The notes under the pieces are model-generated. The model had not been told where the DNA came from. It worked only from the letters and a program-made list of their open reading frames with translations, and made no database searches. Source: Blumeriella jaapii (Eukaryota > Ascomycota > Leotiomycetes > Helotiales > Drepanopezizaceae). Taken from it: a stretch of 64,000 nt of DNA. A program made the position numbers and the translations under genes. The number at the start of each line of letters is the position of its first letter. Position 1 is the stretch's first letter. This document shows positions 45,819 to 54,912 of the stretch, piece by piece. The DNA is taken from the NCBI GenBank assembly GCA_009599575.1, contig VWND01000018.1:496001-560000 (forward strand), written 5' to 3'.

Positions 45819-45930
45819 AGACCCATCAGAAGACCAAGGAGCTTGCAGCTATACGTAGTTGCTAGGGAGCTTGCAGCTATACGTAGTTGCTGGGGTGACA
45901 CGAGAGGTGGCAACAGAGTGAATCGTCACA
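45819..45930 (-). repeat. Gypsy-1 5' LTR, second segment on + coordinates
   Basis: The remaining 112 bp of the 294-bp LTR, matching 32312-32423 and less RIP-mutated. It ends ...GTCACA directly before GCAAC, the Gypsy-1 target duplication. Confidence 0.95.
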
Positions 45931-46139
45931 GCAACAATCACTAAATTCATTGCATTCGATTCGGAAGACTCGTTTCTTTCCGAATCTCGAAAAATCAGCT
46001 CGAAAGCTCGTCGCGTTCGCCGTGCAATTCGCGAAATAATTTTTTTCATCTTTTTTCGGTCGTTCGACGACCACGATCACGACTACGATCACGACGAATT
46101 ATACATTCGCTTTATAAACGCAACCTTACCGTCCCAACA

Positions 46140-47900
46140 AAACCTGCATTTCAAAAAAAAAAAGCAAGCGAATATCTTTAGTATTCGCTTTTTTTTTTTC
46201 GTTTTAAAATACGAAACGCGAACATTTATTATTACAACGTCGGTTATTATTAGCCAGTTCGACGAAGCAAACCGACAGTTTTAAATACGCCGCAAAATAT
46301 AAGTATAATTCGCGACCGCTGCCGATAACGTCGTAAATTAATAAAAAAAGCCCGAAGCGCGATAATACGCCGAAAAGCTTGCAAAAGGCTTTATTCTTTT
46401 TTTGCAAATCCGCGCTTTTATTATCTTTTTCGCCGCTTCGCTAAGCAGCATCGACCCTTTTTTCTCTTTTGCTAAATTAGTTATTTAAGTAAACCGAATT
46501 TTATAAAAAGTTTTAAAAATTTTAACAAACTCCGAAAAATTAAAATCGACCACCGCCAAAAAGCTATAATAACAAACGCGTCCGTTTACCAGCGGAATCT
46601 CACGCGTTTTCTTAAATTCGTCTATTGGAAACTAGCCAGCAAAAGTTCGATAAAACCATCGCTTTTTAATTACGTCGGCGAAAAGCATTTTGCTAAATAA
46701 GCTTAATACTTTCGTTTTTAAATAAAAAATCGCGAAATTTATACCGGGCCTAACGAAAAACGCGATTAAAAACCTAACGCTTACGAAAACAAATTAAATC
46801 TTTTATTTAATTAACCTGAAAATCAAAAACCTTTTTATCATTTAAAAAAGCGTCGAAATCCTTCGCAAAATACTCGGAGCCACCGCCGTACGCATTCCGG
46901 AAAAATAATATAATTACGCGGTACAAAACGTTTCAACCACGGTTTCGAAGCTATTCGGCGACGTTTTCTATTATTTAAAACATATAAAAAACGAAATTTT
47001 TATTTAAACTAAAATCAAGCCGATTAATACGCGCTTTTTCCGACACGAAGCGAACTCAGCTATAAGCAAGCAAACCTGGATTATTTTCTTTTTACAGCTA
47101 ATTAAAAGCTTTATTTTTTTCGGAATTAGCGCCCAAGCCAAGCTTATCGATAAAAAACCGGCTATATTTCGCCACGATTCTAAATGCCAAAGCTTTTGCA
47201 ATTTACTAATCTGCATCCGATATGCTCGTTGCAATTATTATAACAACCGAATACAAAACCACGATAATCCGACTAGCTTTAATTGCAAAACAGCCTTATA
47301 ATACGCGAACTGCTATAAACTATACGCTGCGGATTATTTACGCTGCTTTACGGCTTTTCGCCGCGTAAATAATAAAATAATACGATTAATCAAAAAAAAA
47401 CTAAAAGCTGTTCGGCGACTAGAAAAAGCGGCCTATTCGGTCGCGGTCATTTTTATTATTAAAACTCCTATCTTTTTAAATAACAACAATCCGGTTCTTA
47501 ACAACGCAAGCCGAAAAAAAAAAACGCGGAAACGCCGTAACGGCATACGAGCAAAAAACCACCGCGCTTTTAATTACCATCCTCGCTGCGGCTATAACGC
47601 CAAACGTGATTTTTTCGGGCCGTCCAATCCGAAACTTAATTTTAAAACAATCGCTGAATATTTAACATTTTGGCCGAAAAATATATTCGACGCTCGACGA
47701 TACGGCCTTCGTAACCTTTTCGCAAAACACGCTTTTTTTTACTTCGTTAAAAGCAACCTATTTATTTTTATCGGACCAGCTACGAAATAAATCCTAAACC
47801 TTCGCAAACGAATCAAAAAAAATAAATATTAATATTAACACTTTTACCTTTTAATAATAAAACACTTTTATAAGCAACGCAAAGAATTTCGCAATCGAAA
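46140..47900 (+). pseudogene. LINE ORF1 remnant with zinc-knuckle cysteines
   Basis: AT-rich sequence without a long frame. Near 47213-47346 one frame retains the spacing of cysteines and histidines of the nucleic-acid-binding knuckles at the end of fungal LINE ORF1 (CIRYARCNYYNN, then FNC, YANCYK, DYLRC). The rest is too mutated to read. The 5' UTR probably spans 45936-46140, which is less mutated. Confidence 0.65.
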
Positions 47901-47919
47901 ACTCAAAACAAATTTTAAT

Positions 47920-50900
47920 ATTTGCTAAATAAACGTTTAAAAAAAACAACCGAAGCATATTACGCTTTTGCATTTATACGATGCAAAGCGCATAAACGTA
48001 ATTTGCGTATAAAAACCTTAAAGCGCTTCGGAAACCAAAATACAAAACCATCCGTTATACGATTTATATATACCGATCGATTTATAAAACGAAACCGAAA
48101 AGGAAATCTTCGAGCGAATACGCTTTAAAATACTAATTTATATTCGAAAAAGCGCAAAATTCAATTTACAATAACGACGATTAATTAACAGCAGAAATCT
48201 GTTTTAATTAAACGTAAATATATATTTTATTTCACAACGTATACAAATAAAACCATACTTAACAAATATTAAACTACGTAATATATTTCGAACTATTTTC
48301 CAATTGCATAATAAGCGGCGACTTTAATGCCCGACACGACACTTTTAAGCCGGAGTCGGATACGGCAAAAAATGAAAAACATTTCGCAAATTAAACTGCT
48401 ATTTCGGATATAAATTTCATCGGCGCCGCTAGCGAATTCATATATAACAAAAAACACGTTTTAAATTTCATCTTTTCGAACGTGCTTAATTCGATTATTA
48501 CGATACGATACGATATGCATAACGGCTTAAATTACGAAATCCAAATAACGACTTTTTTTAGCAAAAAGAAAATATTCGTAATTCAAATATATTATAAAAT
48601 ATCCGATTTAAAACTCGGCAAATTCGCAAGCCTGATACGCGTAAAAATCAGCCGATTCGCGGATTCCGCTATATTATTAACGCTAAAAAAGCTAAACGAA
48701 TACGCGGCTGCGCTAGCCCGGGTCTTTTAAAAAAGCATTACAGCTGCCGGAAAGCCTTTTTAAAAAGGCTTACAAGCCATTCTATAATAAACCGACGAAT
48801 ATTAAAAAGCCAAAAACCGATATTTACGAATACGCAAAATAATATACGACGGTAAAATCCTTAAAAAAACCAGGCAGTTTTTCGCCATAATACGCAAAGC
48901 GAAAAAAAACTATTAGCGAAAGCTTATTAACGGAATCGATAATAACGAAAAACTGTACAAAATAATAAGCTAATACCGAATAACTACGAATCTTAAAGCT
49001 TTTTTATTAGTAATAAACGGCGTTATAATTAAAAATATCAAAAACAAAGCTAATACTTTGAAAAAACGAAGTATTTGGCCGTTTTTTAGCCACCGACGAT
49101 TTCGATCAAAATTCCTTCATCGAATAAGCAAAATCGGGCCATTTCCTTTAAGCAAACTTCGTATCGTCCGAAAAAATAAAAAGATATTGCATCGGAATTA
49201 TTAACACTTTTCCGAATATTAACCGGGTTACGATAAGATTTTTAAAAGCCTATTAAAAAAAAATCAAAACCGTTATATATAACTTGTTTAATCGCTGCTT
49301 CGCTACGAACTATTTCCCGACCCTTTAAAAGCTGGCCGAAATAATTATAATAATCAAGACCGGCAAACGGAACAAATCCTTTTTACGTTCGTAGCGTCCG
49401 ATCGCCTTTTTTTTTTGCATATTCAAAAGCTTCGAAAAAATTATCGCTAACAAAATCGCGTAAACAGCGCTTACGACCGGCCTGCTTAATCTATAATATA
49501 AAAGCGCTTTTCCGAAACGCTTTGTTTTCGATTTGGCAGCGTATTTTACGGCCGATATCGAAACTGCGCTCGCCGTAAAAAAACATATCACGATTATTAT
49601 TTTAAACGTGTAAAGCGCGTTTAACGCCGTTTTGACCCGACGCCTGCTTAAAAAAATAACCGAGCAAAAATGGCCCTTTTTATTTTTTTTATTAATCAAA
49701 TCGTTTTTTACGAAACGACGAATGCAAATACGATTCGAAAAAAAAATCACTAATCTTAGCTACGTTTATTACGGCATTTTTTAAAAATCGCTATTTTTTC
49801 CGGTTTTGTATATGCTATACCTAGCAAAATTGCTTAATTAAAACTTTACTTTTCGTTTTAAATACGCAAACGATATATTAATTTACCGCATTTTACATAA
49901 CCTAAACGATAATATCGAATTATTTGCGAAAAACGTTCGCGACATTTTCGAATGGAAAAACGAATACAAAATCGCTTTCGCGCCGAAAAAAATCGAAATA
50001 ATATATATTATTACGCAAAACAATAATTACGCTTTTCCGATTATAATCGACGATAAAATTACGATCTTTTGCATTATTACGGCGAAAAAAAACGAGCAAC
50101 CCGCGCTGCGCTAATTAAAAATTTGATTCGATCGAAAACTTATTTTTAAATAATACGTTAAAAAACGCGCAAATAAAACATAATAAGCGGCGCAATATAT
50201 CAAAAGCTTCGGCCAAATCAATAATAGCCCTCCGGCCAACGCGCTGCGAAAAACAATAATCATTTATATTTTCCTTTCGATATTATTTAAAACCGAAATC
50301 TGATACGCAGGCCGCATAAAACCTAAACGCCGAACCGAACGAAATAGCCAAATTAATATTCGTTTCGGCGCGGTCATATCGATCTGATACAAAAAACCAT
50401 TATTTTGGCCGCACGGAAAATACTTCTTATATAACGCACCATTTTTCTTATTATAATAATACGAGACGCAGGCTTTTCTTTCGCGAGCGCGGCCTTAAAA
50501 AAGGCCAAAGCACGTTTTGCGATAAAATTACAAATCGTAAATAAAGCGCATCTTTTAATTTAACGCATTTTTATTCCAATGATTTTTCGAAACAAACACG
50601 CGGGCATATATATAACCGCTAAAACGAAAATCCAGCGCTTCGGCGATATTTTTTTTTACAAATTCTACGACCTAAATTGATTCTCTCGTATTTTTCGCCC
50701 GGCAGCCGCACCGACCCTATTATAAGCGTTAAAAAGAAAAAAGCCGCGGAAAATTTTAAAAAATAATAAACAGAACTACTTTCCGGAAACGTTACGATTT
50801 TTTCGAACGGCTGCGAAAAGTATAAAAACGGCGTTTATTTCGTAGACTACGAATACGCCATATATTAAAACCGCAAGCAAATAGCGTTTGAATACGGCTC

Positions 50901-51540
50901 GATAAACGACCATTCTTACGTTTTCGACGCAAAAGCGATAAAAGCATAAAAAAGCCTGCAAAAAACTGCGAGTATGCCAATCGAAATGCGTACGCAAAAG
51001 CTATAAATATATATCGATAACATTTTAATAATTTAGAAAATACGCGAAATACCTTTTTTTTTTTTCCAATAAGCCTTTCTGGCCTGTTAAAAAGTAATAG
51101 AAACATACGACGTAAAAGTCAAATAAGCACCGGGCTATACGAGTATCGAAAGCAACGAGGCCGCCGACAAACTAGCAAATGCGGGCGCAGAAAAAACCTT
51201 TTAAAATAAAAGTTTTGCGTCCGAACCGACTATAAATAAAATACGCTCCGATTTCAAAAAAATGCGTAATTCGCACCGAAACCTTTAGTAAAAAACAGCC
51301 AACAGAAAGCTTTTACGAAATTATAAACGGTAAAATCCGGTTTACGCAATTAAATCTTTGCCGAAATTCGATATGCCGAAACGACTGTTCTATTATTATT
51401 TGGCGACCAGAACTATTTATAAAAACTACGAATAATATTACGTTAAATATAATTATACCGACGCTGAATTGCGCTGCAAATGCAAAAAGCTTAAAATCTT
51501 ATTGCATTTAATGCTATGCCGCCGCGCGATCAGACGTTTT
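47920..51540 (+). pseudogene. LINE ORF2 remnant (endonuclease-RT-RNase H)
   Basis: An AP-endonuclease motif SGDFNARHDT at 48314-48343. The RT catalytic box reads YANDILIYR near 49870 (family YADD), followed by FEWKNEYKIAFAPKK. RNase H near 50800-51180 ends in APGYTSIEGNEAADKLAN, the canonical C-terminal histidine/glutamate segment with His replaced by Tyr. A last cysteine motif CKCKKLKILLHLMLC near 51470-51515 matches the C-terminal motif of fungal LINE ORF2. Domain order and the presence of RNase H place it in the Tad/I group. Stops are frequent; it is not functional. Confidence 0.9.
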
Positions 51541-52048
51541 CTTGGTTGGCTTAAAAAAACTCGACCAAACGCTTTTTTCCGAACCGAACGAAAAGCCGTA
51601 ATATTTCTTAAAAATCTGTTCCGCGAGCCAAAGAATTTTATAACGTTTCTACGCGTTATTATTATAGTTTCTCAAATATAACCAATTTTGCTATACGTAC
51701 GTACACTGCTTGCTTTGATCGAATACAGCTCGAACAAAATAAACTGCGTACGGCCGCGCGAAGCGACATTACAACGAAGCGAATACTATTATACACATTT
51801 GTATAACGGATGCTTTTTTATTTTGATAAGCGCAAACCTGTTTTTCTGCTTTTGATTTTTAAATTCGGATATTTAAATACTGCTTTTCTTTTTTTTTCGG
51901 CCTATTAGCTATATTATTATGCGTTTCCACGCAACCGACAGATTATATTTTAATCGATGCCGTATGCACACTTTTTGGGTTTTTCTTTGGGCTTTACGCC
52001 CATAAATTTCACTGACGGACCATCGCAAAAAGCGGCGAAAAGCGTAGT

Positions 52049-52212
52049 CGACAGCAGCTTTAGCTGTATCAACACGAACTGCTTTCGGGATCGTACTTTG
52101 TATTTAATTTCTTAGCTTAGCACGTCTCCGTACCCTCTGGGAGGTCCTAGGAGGGCAGCCTCTCGGCTGCACTCCGCTAGACGTTAATCAATACTACTAC
52201 TACTACTACTAT
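52049..52212 (+). repeat. 3' end of the LINE with triplet tail
   Basis: GC-normal 3' UTR that matches the truncated copy at 3584-3744 and ends in ACT/TAC repeats at about 52192-52212. Target duplication TACGGCAGGACTTG follows at 52213-52226. Confidence 0.9.
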
Positions 52213-52226
52213 TACGGCAGGACTTG

Positions 52227-52793
52227 ATCTTTCATAACACAAGATGCCATTATATGCTCCGCGGATCCTGCCAACATGACAACACTATCAGAACGATTGT
52301 CTGCGTTCTGGCTTAGCGACGTACGCATCGCCCGGAGTCTGAGCCAGCTCACCCCTTGGTCTTAAAGTCATTCGAACTGGGTCCCAAAAGGGAGCGATTG
52401 TGAATCTTGCGAACTGCGATATACTTGGTTGACGAGGAAATACGGCCTGATGGCCGGGGATGCCCTTGCATCAGCCTCAACACGCAAGGGAGGCAGGTAA
52501 ACAAATCTCCGTCGCTCGAGACAACACCACCACCCAAGCCAGAGCCGGGGTCACGTGACCCGGGCAACTCATTCTGCTCGCTGTTGGCGCGTCAGTGCGA
52601 GCGAGACGGGCCGTCGAGCGAGCGAGCCAGCACTTTTCAACCACCAACCACCCACCACCAATCACCAAACCATCATACGCTGCGTCTTTGTCAGATGCGC
52701 CATTCGTTGCGAGCGATGTATTGACATAATACTTGTTGCCATGCAATGACACGACCACGGTCCGAGCTGACACCGCCGCCCGCCAAAGGCAAC
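52227..52793. other. intergenic between LINE and carrier-like gene
   Basis: Host DNA right of the LINE target duplication and upstream of the membrane-protein gene. Contains its promoter; CACC/ACCA-rich 52637-52675. No other gene supported. Confidence 0.4.
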
Positions 52794-53709
52794 ATGGACG
52801 AGCCCAAGCCTCGGGTCTCTTCACCACCAGCCCTCGAAGCACCATTGATAGAGCCGCGAGCATGGAACACCCGGAACCTGGGTCTGCGGCTCGCCTCCGA
52901 CGTGGTGGCGGGAGCTGGCGCGGCTACTCTGGTCGCTCCGCTCATAACGATTATCGACAGTGAGTCGTGTACTGTGTGGCCCATGGCCGTGCCCTTACTG
53001 ATGCACTCCCCCAGAAGCCATCATGCAAAATGCGTCCGGGAAAGCAAGCCTCAAGTCCTCTCTGTTGAATTCGTTCAAGACGTTCTTGCTGCGACCGCAC
53101 AACATCGTGTTCTCGAAACCCTTCGGCCTCATCTGCATGGTGTACGGGGGAACGTACGTTACGGCCAACACCCTTGACACCTTCACCTCGACTGCCAAAA
53201 ACCAATCCGCGACGCTGGTCACAAGCGGGACTGCAAAGTTCGCAGCATCCTCGACCGCCAACGTGGGACTCGGTCTGATCAAAGATGCAACGTTTACGAA
53301 GATATTTGGCTCGGGTGGTCCGCCGCGACCGGTGCCTCTCCCCTCCTACGCCCTGTTCACACTCCGCGACTGCCTCACGATCTTCGCGTCGTTCAACATT
53401 CCGCCGCTCCTCGGTCCGGTCATAAGCAGAAGTATGAACAAGGAGCTGGAGAAGAGCATGAGCGGGCAGTCCATCGCCCAATTCTTGGCCCCCGCTTCGT
53501 TACAATTCGTCAGCACGCCCATACATCTCCTAGGCCTGGACTTCTACAATCGAGGCGGCAGGGTTACGTGGGCAGAGCGATGGCAGACTGTAAAGAAGAA
53601 CTGGACCATCAGCGCAATTGCCAGAATCTGTCGGATCGTTCCCGCATTTGGCGTCGGGGGAGTGGTTAATGCGAACGTGAGAAGGGGGCTCATGGAAAAG
53701 CTGGATTGA
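52794..53709 (+). CDS. mitochondrial-carrier-like integral membrane protein
   Basis: Exons 52794-52959 and 53015-53709 (55-nt GT-AG intron) encode 286 residues; ATG 52746 in the same frame would give 302. The protein has alternating hydrophobic and amphipathic segments: LASDVVAGAGAATLVAPLITIID near the start, then FSKPFGLICMVYGGTYVTANTLD, LFTLRDCLTIFASFNIPPLL, and FLAPASLQFVSTPIHLLGLDFYNR near the end. Length, tripartite layout and small basic loops resemble fungal proteins distantly related to mitochondrial carriers, but the PX(D/E)XX(K/R) signatures are not clear, so substrate and membrane are not assigned. ATG 52794 was chosen for its better context (GCAACATGG). Confidence 0.85.
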
Positions 53710-54057
53710 GCGGCGGAATGCGCCTCCGATTTTGCGCTCGGCATCCATGCCCCGGACCGTGCCGGCGAAACGGCAGCATCCAGCGTCGCCATTCGACTGT
53801 TCCGAAGGCCCATTCACGATGGGGATTCCGCGATGTCGTCCAGTCCGCGGAGAAGCAATGCTCGATTAAGGCCGTCCTCCGCAGCAAGCGCATTTCGCTT
53901 ATCCTGCGAATTGCAACAAAAATCCCAGCCCGGGATCGGGATCTCACGAGTCGGTTAATCCGAGCTATCCTTTCTTTCTCCTGTTCGCTATCGGGACAAG
54001 CTCAATTCGCTTAAAGTGCGAACTGCAACAAGAAATCCCGACGATCAAGAAGTGCAT

Positions 54058-54118
54058 CCAAGCGAACCCAAGCGAATCCAAGCGAATCCCAAGCGAATCC
54101 CAAGCGAAGACACTACGC
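54058..54118 (+). repeat. 10-11-bp tandem repeat CAAGCGAATCC
   Basis: Five to six copies of AAGCGAA(T/C)CC(C) in a row between 54058 and 54118. Confidence 0.85.
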
Positions 54119-54307
54119 ACAAGCGAAGGTGAAGTGGCAAGCAAGCAAGCATTTCGATGGCCTTTTGCAGATGCGGAGTGCATTGGGGATGGCGCCAAAC
54201 CACGGCGTCTGGGGAGCGTCTTCTAATGTTATACCTTCGCTTCAGCGCTTCTAAAAATAGCATCGCATCTCTGCTCCGGGACGGACTTCCGATATACCAC
54301 GTATGGG

Positions 54308-54344
54308 CAAATCCAAATCCAAATCCAAATCCCAACCCAATTCC
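54308..54344 (+). repeat. 6-bp tandem repeat AAATCC
   Basis: AAATCC repeated about four times, then degenerate CAACCC and AATTCC. Confidence 0.85.
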
Positions 54345-54681
54345 AGTACATTGTTCTGTTCTGTGCCTGAATAGCTTGGCTCGCTTGTTCGTCGCCAGGA
54401 GCCTGCTCTTCTCCTCCCCTCCGTACACACCAGCGCGTCCATCACGGTCTCTTGTGTTCCTCGGCCCTTTCCAACTCCTGCCAATTCCCTCATCCTTACA
54501 TACAGTCATACGATTCGCACCTTCCCAGCCCTCACTTAACACACGCATGCTTCCACTATCCCGCCATCCATCTGATCAACATCAGCATTTTCCCTTCCCT
54601 CCCAATTGCCCCCCCTCTAGCGCAGGTGACATGCCTACCAATCTCCATCTGCGTGAACCAGCCTCGCCCTTCTGGGCACAG

Positions 54682-54912
54682 CTACGGCTTTGGCTTCGGC
54701 TCTGACGACTTATCCGCGGGTGCTGCTGGGCCCTCCTGAGTATCAACAGGACCTGGACCTGGACCTGGACCTGGACCTGGATCTTCAGGAGCCTTAGCCT
54801 TCTCCTTGAGGGTAGATATGTATTTCCACAAAGCGAGCCCCACGCCGAGCGGGATCAGGATGGCGAGGGTGAGGATGGCTGCTAGTGCTGCGGCGCGGGT
54901 TTTGGTGCCCAT
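54682..54912 (-). CDS. small single-TM protein with Gly-Pro tail
   Basis: A 76-residue frame from ATG 54912 with one hydrophobic helix (about residues 8-28, AALAAILTLAILIPLGVGLAL), then WKYISTLKEKAKAPE and a (GP)5 stretch, ending PKPKP. The Gly-Pro repeat is coded by a run of GGTCCA hexamers on this strand (54749-54780), so its length may vary between strains. No family recognised. The short N-terminal charge (MGTKTR) suggests an N-in orientation with a soluble Pro-rich tail outside, but this is an inference. Confidence 0.45.
   Translation of the reverse strand: MGTKTRAAALAAILTLAILIPLGVGLALWKYISTLKEKAKAPEDPGPGPGPGPGPVDTQEGPAAPADKSSEPKPKP

Larger units (their letters stand above)
32130..45930 (-). 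mobile_element. Gypsy-1: RIP-mutated chromodomain Ty3/gypsy retrotransposon, host of Gypsy-2
   Basis: Bounded by two 294-bp LTRs (the right one split by Gypsy-2) with termini TG...CA and flanked by the 5-bp duplication GCAAC (32125-32129 and 45931-45935). Pol order on the minus strand is protease, RT, RNase H, integrase, chromodomain, the order of chromoviruses. It sits 42 bp inside the 5' end of the LINE. Excluding Gypsy-2 (38470-45813) and its duplicated target, the element is about 6.5 kb. All frames contain stops or RIP-type changes in catalytic residues. Confidence 0.95.
32088..52212 (+). mobile_element. Tad-like LINE retrotransposon (about 6.3 kb), split by nested Gypsy elements
   Basis: The element consists of 32088-32129 plus 45936-52212. 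It carries a 14-bp target-site duplication on both sides, an ORF1 remnant with zinc-knuckle cysteines, an ORF2 remnant with endonuclease, reverse transcriptase, RNase H and a C-terminal cysteine motif, and a 3' triplet tail (ACT/TAC)n. This layout is that of fungal Tad1-clade LINEs. Nearly every reading frame is broken by stops, and the catalytic Asp of the RT box has become Asn, so it is dead. The last 160 bp or so are much less mutated than the body. The truncated copy at 3584-3744 belongs to the same family. Confidence 0.85.
53710..54681. other. intergenic with short tandem repeats
   Basis: No gene supported. Two similar segments, TGCGAATTGCAACAAAAATCCC near 53907 and TGCGAACTGCAACAAGAAATCCC near 54018, form an imperfect direct repeat. 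Short tandem arrays follow (listed below). Confidence 0.4.
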
